From positions 71,353-135,352 of the forward strand of contig DKUU01000025.1 of assembly GCA_002490835.1 (NCBI GenBank): a DNA stretch of 64,000 nucleotides, written 5' to 3'. This DNA is from Lachnospiraceae bacterium UBA7196. Lineage in GTDB: Bacteria > Bacillota > Clostridia > Lachnospirales > Lachnospiraceae. Below the pieces are notes generated by a model. It was given only the letters and a program-made list of their open reading frames with translations. It was not told the origin of the DNA and ran no database searches. Below, one piece after another: positions 52,642-61,139 of this stretch (positions are counted from its first letter, which is position 1; each line of letters opens with the position of its first letter). Position numbers and translations under genes: made by a program.

Positions 52642-53672
52642 GAATTTTCATCCTCCAAATACCGATTCAGCAAAAAATCCTTATAATCGCCCAACTGAAA
52701 CGCCTTCTTTGACTGCGCATCCCCATATTTTTTAACCAGTTCCTTCATCGTGACCTGTCTCGCCAGATTTAGTGCGGGAATATCTTCATCAACGATCCGC
52801 CTGATCAATTCCTCCTGCCTGTCCGTCTTCAAATTTCCTATCTTCCACTCATTTGTCATATGGGTAAAGTTAAAAAACACATCATAATTATTTGCAATCA
52901 GCAAAACGATACCTTTATCATTATGATGCATCTGGTGTGACGCATCCTCTTTCAATAATTCACAGCATTCCTTTTCCGTGAGAAGCGATCCATAATTTTC
53001 AAAATAGGGTATGATCTCCTGCGGGATATACTGTTTCTCGATCCATATTTCATACTGGTTACGATTTTCGCCATCGCATCCGCCGGTATGTACAAAAAAC
53101 TTAAATTCTCCGCCAAACGCCTGACAGCGCTCCTGTAACTTTAATCGCTTACTCAGTTGTAATAATGCCACTACTTCTTCTTTATTTTCCTCATAAAGAA
53201 ACGCCTGCCACCGCGGTACTATTTCATTTTCAATCAAAAGGTCTGTTGCCTGCAGCAGTTCCTGAAACGCCCCCGTCCTTCCGACATAAAAATCCGTCAT
53301 TTTTTCCAATCCGAAAAAAGTAAGCTGAACAACTTTTACGCCGACTTCCTTTAAGAATTTCACATACTGCGAATCCCGTGTCAATCTCCAAAAACTTGCC
53401 AGCTCGTACCGTTCCGGCTTTTTACCGATTGACAGAGCAACATCCTTTAACCACCGCGCTTCATAATCATCACAAAAATCCGGTTCACGCAGCCAGCTGT
53501 AAAAACTGATCTCTTTAAAGTAGGGCTTAAAGTAATTTACGATCCACGCATCCGCATCATCTTCCATTTCCCGATTCGGCATATGCCCCAGCCAACAGTG
53601 TTTGCAACGATTGGGACAACCATACAGATCTACCCACAATGCAATGGATTTATCATTTATAAAGTCTGCCAT
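52638..53672 (-). CDS. Radical SAM protein of unknown substrate
   Basis: 344 residues. Near the N terminus WVDLYGCPNRCKHCWLGHM carries the C-x3-C-x2-C that binds the 4Fe-4S cluster and SAM. The barrel continues to ~residue 200. The C-terminal part lacks a clear SPASM set of cysteines but has isolated Cys pairs (KECCELL). Known radical SAM enzymes with short C termini include peptide-modifying, anaerobic-maturase and tRNA enzymes; the substrate here is not evident. Preceded by a GNAT gene and by a possible 26-residue peptide ORF. ATG 53672 with GGAGAA upstream. Confidence 0.85.
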   Translation of the reverse strand: MADFINDKSIALWVDLYGCPNRCKHCWLGHMPNREMEDDADAWIVNYFKPYFKEISFYSWLREPDFCDDYEARWLKDVALSIGKKPERYELASFWRLTRDSQYVKFLKEVGVKVVQLTFFGLEKMTDFYVGRTGAFQELLQATDLLIENEIVPRWQAFLYEENKEEVVALLQLSKRLKLQERCQAFGGEFKFFVHTGGCDGENRNQYEIWIEKQYIPQEIIPYFENYGSLLTEKECCELLKEDASHQMHHNDKGIVLLIANNYDVFFNFTHMTNEWKIGNLKTDRQEELIRRIVDEDIPALNLARQVTMKELVKKYGDAQSKKAFQLGDYKDFLLNRYLEDENS

Positions 53673-53688
53673 TTTTGTAAGTTCTCCA

Positions 53689-53769
53689 TCAGTCTCTTAA
53701 TTTTTTACCAGCTTCAAAGATTCCTTTATAAACCTGTTTTGCAATTTTTATGAGAGCAATAATCCTCAC
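53689..53769 (-). CDS. Possible 26-residue basic amphipathic peptide
   Basis: GTG 53769 overlaps the GNAT stop (GTGA) and the frame runs 26 codons to TGA 53691-53689, 17 bases before the radical SAM start. Product begins RIIALIKIAKQVYKG and ends AGKKLRD: alternating hydrophobic and Lys residues, membrane-active look. RBS is weak. Could be chance, a leader, or a substrate of the radical SAM enzyme. Confidence 0.3.
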   Translation of the reverse strand: MRIIALIKIAKQVYKGIFEAGKKLRD

Positions 53770-54719
53770 CGTCTAAGCTGCAAAATTCTCTCATCAATTC
53801 TTCTTGTTACGCTATGAGTGTAGGCCGTAAAATATTTCAGCCAAAACCCGCGGGCCGTCGGATTGAAGCTTTCAAAGTCCACTCCCAGTCTGGTATAACC
53901 TTCTCTTTTCAGCACGTCAATAGCAAAGTTCAGCAAGTTTTGATATACGCCCCTGCCCCGATGCTGCGGCAGGCAGTATGCACCGTTGATATGTTGATAA
54001 GACGAATCCGTTGTGATAAATGTTTCTCCGGGAACCGAGATTTTCAAAAAAGCACATATTTGTCCGCTTTGCTCTGCCGCAAAGTACCGCCCTTCATCCT
54101 GCAGGGAAATTGCTGCAAATTCTTCCATTGTTTCCGGCTTGCGATTCATAAAGAAAGGGCTTTCGCAGTAATGTCGGTATAGCTCCAAATGCAGCGGGTA
54201 GACTGCTTCAAATTCAGCTTTTGGTAATTCGACAAAATTATAGCCCGAACACGGTCCGCAGTCAATCAACTCCATCGGACGAATCGCATCCAAACAGCGC
54301 AGACCAAAGCCATAATAAAAAAACTGCTTTTGAGACTCTTCATCATGGGCATATAAGCAGACGGCATGAGAGACGGCCCCTGCCTTGATCCATTTTTTTG
54401 CTGCCTCCTGATACATTGCGGCATAAATTTTAGAGCAGTTTTCAGAAACGGCTGCGTTGGCACCCATTGGAGAAAAAACGCCTCTCACATCCGTAGCGCG
54501 AAACACATTGTCAAATGGATCGCAACCGCACAAGAAGCCCACCATTTTCTCATTTTCAAAAGCGGCAACGCCTAATCCATTTCTGGCAAATTCTTTTATA
54601 TCGGGAATATCGTACACCTGCGGTAAATCTTTTACAAATCGCCGCTCCTCATAATAATTTGCCAGAGCAAGCTCCGCTGCCTCTTTGATATGTTTTTCTT
54701 CAAAGTCTAAAATCTTCAT
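53766..54719 (-). CDS. GNAT-family acetyltransferase, tandem domain
   Basis: 317 residues, twice a usual GNAT. The N-terminal half (~1-150) shows GVAAFENEKMVGFLCG. The C-terminal half (~165-310) has the acetyl-CoA loop INGAYCLPQHRGRGVYQNLL (R-G-x-G) and LGVDFESFNPTARGFWLKYF. Likely only the second half is catalytic. Substrate unknown. AAGGGG before ATG 54719. Confidence 0.85.
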   Translation of the reverse strand: MKILDFEEKHIKEAAELALANYYEERRFVKDLPQVYDIPDIKEFARNGLGVAAFENEKMVGFLCGCDPFDNVFRATDVRGVFSPMGANAAVSENCSKIYAAMYQEAAKKWIKAGAVSHAVCLYAHDEESQKQFFYYGFGLRCLDAIRPMELIDCGPCSGYNFVELPKAEFEAVYPLHLELYRHYCESPFFMNRKPETMEEFAAISLQDEGRYFAAEQSGQICAFLKISVPGETFITTDSSYQHINGAYCLPQHRGRGVYQNLLNFAIDVLKREGYTRLGVDFESFNPTARGFWLKYFTAYTHSVTRRIDERILQLRR

Positions 54720-54859
54720 TTATACCCCTTATTCTATGACCTCCCAATAACCGTTTTTATTGGCCCCATGCCGCAGGATTTTCCTTCATTTATTACGACA
54801 TTTGTTTGATTATAGCATTTCTCATCTTTATTTACCATTAAAATACCACAGATGAAATC

Positions 54860-55750
54860 TCAATTAAAATTTCTATATTGCCGCGGCGTACAGTTATAAA
54901 AACGCTTAAAAGTTTTAGAAAAATTACTTGGGCTGTCAAAGCCGCATGCCGCCGCTGTCTCTGAAATACTTTCCGCAGGATTTTTTACCAGCATTTCAGC
55001 CCCCTGCATGATCCTGTATTTCAACAAATATTGAATCGGAGAAATTTGAATCGTTTTTTGAAAGCAGCGCAGGCATTCCCTTTCGCTAATGTCGGCCGCG
55101 CCGGCAATTTCCGACACAGTGATATCCCCGGTAAAATTTTTATGAATAAATGCAATCATTTTTCTGATCCGGAGATTATCCTGATTTAGCGGCATATCTT
55201 CTATATCCGCCTGCGGCTTCAACTCCCCGTATAAGAAAAGACAGATACGGGATAATTTTTCCCGCACAATAAATTCGTATCCGTAACTGTCTTTTGCCAG
55301 CGCTTCAAACGCACAGTCAAACCAGCGCGCCACATTCTCATGATCCCCCGCTTTTATAAAATATCCGTCAAACTGATTACAGGTCAGTATCGGCAGTATA
55401 TATTTTTTTGCAAATACAAAATCCTCATTTCCTGTAATCAGTGTCGGACTAAAAACAAAGGACTGCAGATCGCATTCCACAATGGGCGCACCATAATGCA
55501 ATACATTGGAATTGATGATCACGCCGTCTCCTTTTTGCAGAAGAAAGGATCTTGACGGTATTTTTATTTCCATCTGCCCGTTTTTTATAAAGACAATTTC
55601 CATTTCCTCATGCCAGTGCCATGGAATACTGTCTCCCTGCCTTTCCATATAATGGGAAGAATACCCCGCGCATGGAAATTCAAGGCTTCCATGCGGCTGC
55701 AGCTCCTTTGATTCCCTGTTTAAGTTTAATCCGCATTCTTGTAGTGCCAT
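54860..55750 (-). CDS. AraC-family regulator with cupin sensor domain
   Basis: 296 residues. N-terminal cupin (~20-110, HWHEEMEIVFIKNGQ), C-terminal double helix-turn-helix (~195-293: DITVSEIAGAADISERECLRCF; SISETAAACGFDSPSNFSKTFK). Divergent from the MFS gene at 55897, with promoters overlapping, so it probably controls that transporter and itself. Sensed compound is likely a sugar. Confidence 0.92.
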   Translation of the reverse strand: MALQECGLNLNRESKELQPHGSLEFPCAGYSSHYMERQGDSIPWHWHEEMEIVFIKNGQMEIKIPSRSFLLQKGDGVIINSNVLHYGAPIVECDLQSFVFSPTLITGNEDFVFAKKYILPILTCNQFDGYFIKAGDHENVARWFDCAFEALAKDSYGYEFIVREKLSRICLFLYGELKPQADIEDMPLNQDNLRIRKMIAFIHKNFTGDITVSEIAGAADISERECLRCFQKTIQISPIQYLLKYRIMQGAEMLVKNPAESISETAAACGFDSPSNFSKTFKRFYNCTPRQYRNFN

Positions 55751-55782
55751 AATTTTCCCTTCCTGTTTGGCGGTTTTTTTAT

Positions 55783-55811
55783 ATTATACGGCTGAAAATG
55801 TATTGTATCAA
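55783..55811 (-). promoter_or_regulatory. araC-type gene promoter
   Basis: Minus strand: -35 TTGATA (55811-55806), 17-base spacer, -10 TATAAT (55788-55783), 33 bases before the start codon at 55750. Overlaps the -35 of the opposite MFS promoter. Confidence 0.65.
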
Positions 55812-55831
55812 GCACTGTTTGACGGTATTCT
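55803..55831 (+). promoter_or_regulatory. MFS gene promoter, overlapping the divergent one
   Basis: -35 TTGTAT (55803-55808), 17-base spacer, -10 TATTCT (55826-55831). Shares bases 55806-55808 with the opposing -35, so RNA polymerase or the AraC protein bound to one side would affect the other. Confidence 0.5.
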
Positions 55832-55896
55832 TTTGATAACAAAAGGCTTGGGAGGATAAAAGGTCTCAACAAAAACACTTCGGAATGGAGGTAACT

Positions 55897-57066
55897 ATGT
55901 TTCAATTATTATTGGTTATCATTTATCTTGCTTTTATCAGTCTGGGGCTTCCCGACTCTTTACTGGGTTCCGCGTGGCCGACCATGTATCAGGAATTTTC
56001 CGTACCCGTATCCTACGCGGGCGGACTCTCTATGATCATCGCTGCCGGGACAATTATCTCCAGCCTGCAAAGCGACAGATTGACAAAAAGCTTCGGCACA
56101 GGAAAGGTTACCGCTGCCAGTGTATTAATGACTGCTGCCGCGCTGTTTGGATTTTCCGTCAGCCATTCTTACGCCGCCTTATGCCTGTGGGCAATCCCTT
56201 ACGGACTCGGCGCTGGAAGCGTGGACGCTTCTTTAAATAACTATGTTGCGCTTCACTATGCCAGCAGACATATGAGCTGGCTCCACTGTATGTGGGGCGT
56301 TGGCGCTTCGCTCGGTCCGTACATCATGGGTTTCGCGCTCTCCGGCGGGCAGGGTTGGAATATGGGTTACCGCTACATTGCCATTTTGCAGATTGTATTG
56401 ACCGCTATTCTGATCTTCAGTCTGCCCTTATGGAAAAAACAAGGCACAGATGATACAGGAGAAACAGACGAAGTAGCCAAAACCAAACCGCTGTCTTTAC
56501 GTGAAATTATTTACATTCCGGGGGCAAAAGAAATTTTGATCACCTTTTTCTGCTATTGCGCTCTGGAACAGACGACCGGCTTATGGGCCAGCAGTTACCT
56601 TGTGCTTCGCTGGGGTTTATCAGCGGAAACCGCCGCCGGATTTGCCAGCCTGTTTTATATCGGGATCACGGCAGGCAGGGCTCTCAGTGGATTTTTAACA
56701 ATAAAGTTGAATGATACGCAGATGATACGGCTGGGACAGGGACTGATCTTATTCGGTCTAGTACTTTTATTTTTGCCGTTTGGCAGCACTTCCGCATTAC
56801 TTGGTCTTATTTTAGTCGGCTTGGGCTGCGCCCCGATTTACCCTTCCGTCATCCATTCCACGCCGGCGCATTTCGGGGCGGATAAATCGCAGGCTATGAT
56901 CGGCGTGCAAATGGCGTCCGCCTATGTGGGAACCTGTCTGATGCCGCCAGTGTTCGGACTGATCGCAAACCATATCAGCATTTCCCTGTATCCGGTCTTT
57001 TTGCTGGTCATATTGGTTCTTATGGTCGTCATGCACGAGAAAATGCTGCCGAAAGTTTCCGCATAA
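55897..57066 (+). CDS. MFS transporter
   Basis: 389 residues from ATG 55897 (GGAGGT five bases upstream; the ATG at 55885 overlaps that box). Twelve helices with a charged central loop (DTGETDEVAKTK). SLGLPDSLLGSAWP and GAGSVDASLNNYVALHYASR are marks of the MFS subgroup that also includes fucose and sugar efflux-like carriers. Regulated probably by the divergent AraC gene. Ends in a convergent terminator with the 57120 gene. Confidence 0.9.
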   Translation: MFQLLLVIIYLAFISLGLPDSLLGSAWPTMYQEFSVPVSYAGGLSMIIAAGTIISSLQSDRLTKSFGTGKVTAASVLMTAAALFGFSVSHSYAALCLWAIPYGLGAGSVDASLNNYVALHYASRHMSWLHCMWGVGASLGPYIMGFALSGGQGWNMGYRYIAILQIVLTAILIFSLPLWKKQGTDDTGETDEVAKTKPLSLREIIYIPGAKEILITFFCYCALEQTTGLWASSYLVLRWGLSAETAAGFASLFYIGITAGRALSGFLTIKLNDTQMIRLGQGLILFGLVLLFLPFGSTSALLGLILVGLGCAPIYPSVIHSTPAHFGADKSQAMIGVQMASAYVGTCLMPPVFGLIANHISISLYPVFLLVILVLMVVMHEKMLPKVSA

Positions 57067-57071
57067 CAAAA

Positions 57072-57105
57072 CTGCCGTTGCACAGTCATTACCATGCAGC
57101 GGCAG
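57072..57105. terminator. Bidirectional terminator
   Basis: 11-base stem CTGCCGTTGCA / TGCAGCGGCAG with one G-U pair and a 12-base loop. On the minus strand TTTTGTT follows, so it ends the 57120 gene well; for the plus strand (MFS) the tail is only CTCTTC. Confidence 0.8.
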
Positions 57106-57119
57106 CTCTTCAAAATCTC

Positions 57120-57491
57120 TTAATCATGTAGCCCCTTAAGCAGCGGAATCAGCATAAGAAGCACTACGATTCCGATAATGCCAATTACGATACCGATCAT
57201 CATCTTTGAGAATACCATACAAAGGCACATACCCACCCCCAGAAGTAAGGCGCCAAACACGCCAAGCAAAGTGGCGCCGACAGCTTTTCCGCTAAGTTTA
57301 ATGGGCTCCTTGCCTTCCATCTTCCGCCAGACCATAGCGGTTATCAGCATAAGCACCAGACCGATCACGCCGCTGACAATTCCCTGCGTCTTCATACCCC
57401 ATTCCGGCAGAAGCGCCATACACATGCCGAGCGCAAAAAACACACCGCTGACCGTCCCTAAGATCAATGCCATAAAATTACTCTTTTTCAT
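57120..57491 (-). CDS. Small four-helix membrane protein
   Basis: 123 residues, almost entirely four membrane helices (near 8-28, 35-54, 70-92, 96-118), with a short basic loop WRKMEGKEP. Not recognised as a named family. Starts inside the stop of the preceding gene (ATGA overlap at 57488-57491) and ends the operon with the two-component system at 61029. Confidence 0.75.
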   Translation of the reverse strand: MKKSNFMALILGTVSGVFFALGMCMALLPEWGMKTQGIVSGVIGLVLMLITAMVWRKMEGKEPIKLSGKAVGATLLGVFGALLLGVGMCLCMVFSKMMIGIVIGIIGIVVLLMLIPLLKGLHD

Positions 57492-57784
57492 TTCATTGTC
57501 CTCTCTTTCTTATTTACCCCATCCGCTACATGCGTCATTTCCTGCGCCCTCGCCTGCCGCGCTTCCTTCTCTGCGTTAAGCCTTTCTTTCGCTTCCTCTA
57601 CGCTCTCACCTTCATGAGCAAGGTATTGGTCTACGAAGGTATCCTCGATTTTCTGAAACCCACCCACGACGACTCCCTCTACCTTTTTGTAGCCGCCGAC
57701 AACACCATCTTCCACCTTCCTATACCCGTCAATCACCTTTTTAGCAATCTTTTCATTTGCCGTTACCAACTTTGATTTTGCCAT
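57488..57784 (-). CDS. Nested in-frame start: 98-residue KKVE-repeat protein
   Basis: An internal ATG at 57784 begins MAKSKLVTANEKIAKK, the usual first residues of stand-alone homologues as I recall them, and GGGAGGATC lies just upstream. Hence a separate small soluble protein with three G-x-x-K-x-(I/V)-E repeats may be made from the same message, in addition to or instead of the long form. Confidence 0.45.
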   Translation of the reverse strand: MAKSKLVTANEKIAKKVIDGYRKVEDGVVGGYKKVEGVVVGGFQKIEDTFVDQYLAHEGESVEEAKERLNAEKEARQARAQEMTHVADGVNKKERTMK

Positions 57785-58729
57785 ATCAGGATCCTCCCTT
57801 GTTTTATTTGCATCCTTACTATGAACCCTTTTTGTTTGGAATTTGTTTGTGAATTGTTTCAAAAATATTATTTTCTTTGTCGCATGCACAATCATATACA
57901 AAGACATCGACAGCACTACCATACATACGCCGGCTCCGGTGAGGGCAAGCATCATTGTTCGAAAGGACTCGTCATCGCCAAACTGTGTCAGCATGACAGC
58001 TTCCAAAGAGAGCAATGAGACAAGCGCCTGCGCAAATCGAACTGCTTTTGCCGAAGACAGCAATGGGCTTTTGTATTTCCGATATCTTACGATGTCAACC
58101 GCAGAAACTGTCAGCATATAAAAGGTGTAAGCAGCCGACGCAATGACATAACTATCAGAATATGCCGTTTCTTCATTTTTCAGGATCATGTTCCATACAA
58201 TAACTGACAAAATCAGATTAATAAACATCATCAAAACTGCCGTTAACCGATAGCTTCGATATTCCCCTATCAACCCCGCGTTTTGCTTTTGTCCCATACG
58301 GCTTAAAAGCAAAAACCGCATCAGCGACAAAAGGATATAATAAACAGCCACTGCTACAATCCAGAGCGAAGCATAAAAAATACCTGTGAACAATTTAAAC
58401 GCGGAATATAATAAGTTGATGGCAAGTGAAGTACTCAGTGATATCCGAACCTTAAACGCTACATCTGTCAGATACCGATTCCCGAGCGGGTGATCATATA
58501 TCTTCTGCCGGATTCTCTGGTATCGCTTCGGCAGTACCATAGCAAAGAATATGCATAAAACTGATAAAGTATAGAAAGAAATAACATAAGCCGCATAAGC
58601 AAAGGGCGTTTCATTCAAACCTTTGACAAAAATCACCGTAAGCGCCGCCGCACTGATTGCAGCCAACAATAGTATCAGCCATAACGGAGGATACAATATT
58701 TTAGTTAAGGACTTTTTCCATTTTCCCAT
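57488..58729 (-). CDS. Multi-helix membrane protein with a KKVE-repeat tail
   Basis: 413 residues from ATG 58729 (GGAGGT six bases upstream; the frame opens at 58801 without a site). Residues ~1-310 carry about eight membrane helices in an unrecognised arrangement. Residues ~316-413 are a hydrophilic tail with the repeated unit DGYRKVEDGVVGGYKKVEGV, then FVDQYLAHEGESVEEAKERL. Small stand-alone proteins with that tail sequence are common in Firmicutes, so this is either a fusion or two products (see 57488-57784). Overlaps the next gene by four bases. Confidence 0.8.
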   Translation of the reverse strand: MGKWKKSLTKILYPPLWLILLLAAISAAALTVIFVKGLNETPFAYAAYVISFYTLSVLCIFFAMVLPKRYQRIRQKIYDHPLGNRYLTDVAFKVRISLSTSLAINLLYSAFKLFTGIFYASLWIVAVAVYYILLSLMRFLLLSRMGQKQNAGLIGEYRSYRLTAVLMMFINLILSVIVWNMILKNEETAYSDSYVIASAAYTFYMLTVSAVDIVRYRKYKSPLLSSAKAVRFAQALVSLLSLEAVMLTQFGDDESFRTMMLALTGAGVCMVVLSMSLYMIVHATKKIIFLKQFTNKFQTKRVHSKDANKTREDPDMAKSKLVTANEKIAKKVIDGYRKVEDGVVGGYKKVEGVVVGGFQKIEDTFVDQYLAHEGESVEEAKERLNAEKEARQARAQEMTHVADGVNKKERTMK

Positions 58730-58748
58730 AACGGGACCTCCAAGTATA

Positions 58749-59282
58749 TTATGCTTGCAAGAGCCGGAACGCCTTTTCGCAGACCCCGTAGGCTTCGTCA
58801 TACTTTGCCTCGATCAACGGAATTACCTTTTTGCTCCGCCACAGCTTTACTGCTTTATAGGAAAAATAGGCTGCCGCCCACAGGAGAAATCCCGGAATGG
58901 CAAGAAGCACCGTCAACCAGATGATCGGCGGCGTTGCTGTCACCGCAAAGACGGAACCCGCCATAAACCCGCAGCCGGTCAACCCGCAGGTCAGCGAAAC
59001 CATTGCCGGGACTGAATTTTGGGATGCTTCTAAGGCACAGATTTCTTCCATGCAGGATTCATAATGCTGCTGTAAGCGGACCAACTCTACCTTGTTTATG
59101 ATCTGCCGGTTTCGCTTCATATAAAGAGTGACCTTCCCCATTCCTTTTTCCAGCGTTCTGTTTTCATCCTTATTCCAGCCGAATTTTTCATAACCGTCCA
59201 TATACTGCGAAAAAAATTTTTCTTCCACCGTGACTTTCAGATAATCAAAGCAGTCAAATGTATGTTCCGTATGTTCACTCAT
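58749..59282 (-). CDS. Two-helix membrane protein of unknown function
   Basis: 177 residues. A helical cytosolic part (1-~85, charged) is followed by two hydrophobic segments (~95-115 and ~120-145) and a short cytosolic end. Not recognised. Start overlaps the kinase stop (ATGA, 59279-59282), so it is coupled to the two-component system and may be its accessory or target. Confidence 0.75.
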   Translation of the reverse strand: MSEHTEHTFDCFDYLKVTVEEKFFSQYMDGYEKFGWNKDENRTLEKGMGKVTLYMKRNRQIINKVELVRLQQHYESCMEEICALEASQNSVPAMVSLTCGLTGCGFMAGSVFAVTATPPIIWLTVLLAIPGFLLWAAAYFSYKAVKLWRSKKVIPLIEAKYDEAYGVCEKAFRLLQA

Positions 59283-60361
59283 TCCGGCACGACCTCCTTA
59301 TTGCCTTTGGGAATAATGACGGTAAAGGTACTGCCTTTCTCCGGCTCGCTTTCCACTTCAATCTGAAAATCATAAAGCCGTATTACCCGCAATGCAAGCG
59401 CCAGTCCCAGACCGTTTCCTGCCGTGGAATGGGATGTATCGCCCTGATAAAATTTCTCAAAAATATGCTCCTTTGTCTCCTCTGTCATCCCACAGCCGGT
59501 ATCCTGCACGGAAACACGGATCGCTTCTTCGTCCTCTCTTTCCGTTAAAGTAATCGTCCCACCGGGTTCCGTAAATTTTACCGCATTAGAAAGCAGATTG
59601 TTCCACACCAGTTCCATCAACGCAGGGTCTGCCGAAATTTCTGTATAATCTTCCAGACATGCTTCAAATTCCAACCCACGCTGTTCCCAGGCCGGTTCGT
59701 TGTTGAGAGCGCATTCGGCAAGCTGCTCACACAGATTGAAGGTCTCCGCAATCGGCGCAATCGTCTGCTTTTCCAGCTTATTCAGTTTTAATAGATTACT
59801 GATCAGGGTCGCAAGCCTTTTCGTGCCAAAGAAAATCGTGTCGGCATACCGTTTTTGCTGCTCTGTCAAATCTTCCAGACGGAGCAGTTCCGCATTATTC
59901 TGGATCACGGCAAGAGGCGTTTTGATCTCGTGGGAGACATTGGAGAAAAAATCGGTTTTTAAGGTCTCAATGCTGCCAAGCTCTTCCACCATCCTGTTAA
60001 AATCCATAATCATAATATCCAGATAATCCAGCTTATCACTGGTATGGATGGGCGCCACATAAACGGAAAAATCTCCGCCCGCCACCTTTTTGGTCGCGTC
60101 CGCCAGTTTGTGCATGGGCTCCTCGTAAGTCTTTTTTATCTGTCTGCGGGTAAACAATGTCAGCCCGACAGCAATTGCTGCCCAATACAAAATAGGAATT
60201 ACAGACTGAAGAAAATCATTCCATCCAAGACGACCCATGCCGACCAGCAGACCAGTGTGAATACCGGACATCAAAAGAAGAACGACTAAATAAACAAAAA
60301 AGAGAGAAGGCGGAAAACGGGAATCCTTAATGTCCCGTTCCAAAGATTTCCTTTCTTTCAT
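59279..60361 (-). CDS. Sensor histidine kinase with HAMP
   Basis: 360 residues. Helices at ~18-40 and ~52-72 with a very short outer loop, HAMP ~74-126, HisKA with FFSNVSHEIKTPLAV (phospho-His144), ATPase with WNNLLSNAVKF, DTGCGM and GNGLGLALALRV. Overlaps the regulator stop (60358-60361). Layout resembles the left-edge kinase at 393-1421, but HAMP is present here. Confidence 0.93.
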   Translation of the reverse strand: MKERKSLERDIKDSRFPPSLFFVYLVVLLLMSGIHTGLLVGMGRLGWNDFLQSVIPILYWAAIAVGLTLFTRRQIKKTYEEPMHKLADATKKVAGGDFSVYVAPIHTSDKLDYLDIMIMDFNRMVEELGSIETLKTDFFSNVSHEIKTPLAVIQNNAELLRLEDLTEQQKRYADTIFFGTKRLATLISNLLKLNKLEKQTIAPIAETFNLCEQLAECALNNEPAWEQRGLEFEACLEDYTEISADPALMELVWNNLLSNAVKFTEPGGTITLTEREDEEAIRVSVQDTGCGMTEETKEHIFEKFYQGDTSHSTAGNGLGLALALRVIRLYDFQIEVESEPEKGSTFTVIIPKGNKEVVPE

Positions 60362-61029
60362 AGCAGCACCGCCTTATAACCCAGCCCCCTGACGGTCTTG
60401 ATCTCGAACCCGTCACAGGCGGAAAATTTATCGCGCAGTTTCGTCACATACACATCCACCGCCCGCAGGCTTGTGCCGGAATCAATCCCCCAAAACTCAT
60501 CCAAAAGCTGCGCTCTGGTAAAAGTCTTCTTCGGATAGGATAGCAGCTTGAACAGGATGTTAAATTCCCTTGTCGTGACGGGTATTTCTTCTCCATCGAT
60601 GGCAGCAGTCATACCGTCCGCATCCAGTTCCAGATTGCCGACGGTCAGTTTCCGCTCCATCTCAATATTAGCCCGCCGCAGCAGCGCGCGGACCCGCATT
60701 TCCAGCTCCGCCAGCTCCACGGGCTTTACCATGTAATCGTCAATGCCGATCTGAAACCCTTTTTTCTTAGAATGCAAATCGTCTTTTGCCGACATAAACA
60801 GGATGGGAATATGTCGATTGACCTTCCGCACCGTTTCCGCAAAGGTAAAGCCGTCCACCTCCGGCATCATAATGTCAGAAATAATCAGGTCATACAGATT
60901 GTTATACATTTCCTCATAAGCTTCCTTTGCGCCGAGGACACCTTTTGTCTGAAACCCGCAATCGTTTAGGTAGGTACACACAGTCTGACTCAAGTTTTTA
61001 TCATCATCCACAACAAGTATGTTTACCAT
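60358..61029 (-). CDS. OmpR-family response regulator
   Basis: 223 residues. Receiver with VVDDD, phospho-acceptor Asp52 in LIISDIMMPE, MSAKDD and MVKPVE. Winged helix ~130-222 with TTREFNILFKLLSYPKKTFTR-type helix and VRGLGYKAV. First gene of a five-gene run: regulator, kinase, and three membrane proteins. TGATATAAT extended -10 upstream. The permease at 61140-63521 lies upstream and may be the target. Confidence 0.94.
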   Translation of the reverse strand: MVNILVVDDDKNLSQTVCTYLNDCGFQTKGVLGAKEAYEEMYNNLYDLIISDIMMPEVDGFTFAETVRKVNRHIPILFMSAKDDLHSKKKGFQIGIDDYMVKPVELAELEMRVRALLRRANIEMERKLTVGNLELDADGMTAAIDGEEIPVTTREFNILFKLLSYPKKTFTRAQLLDEFWGIDSGTSLRAVDVYVTKLRDKFSACDGFEIKTVRGLGYKAVLL

Positions 61030-61060
61030 TTATGCCTCCATACAGTTTTTTGATGCTGAG

Positions 61061-61069
61061 ATTATATCA
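61061..61069 (-). promoter_or_regulatory. Extended -10 promoter of the regulator run
   Basis: TGATATAAT on the minus strand (TG-n-TATAAT), 32 bases before the start at 61029. No clear -35 is present, as is usual for extended -10 promoters. Confidence 0.55.
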
Positions 61070-61139
61070 TACCGTAGCAGGCGTTTGTTAGACTTTTATT
61101 TGAGAAATGTTTCAGAATTGTTAATTGCAGTAATCCCCA

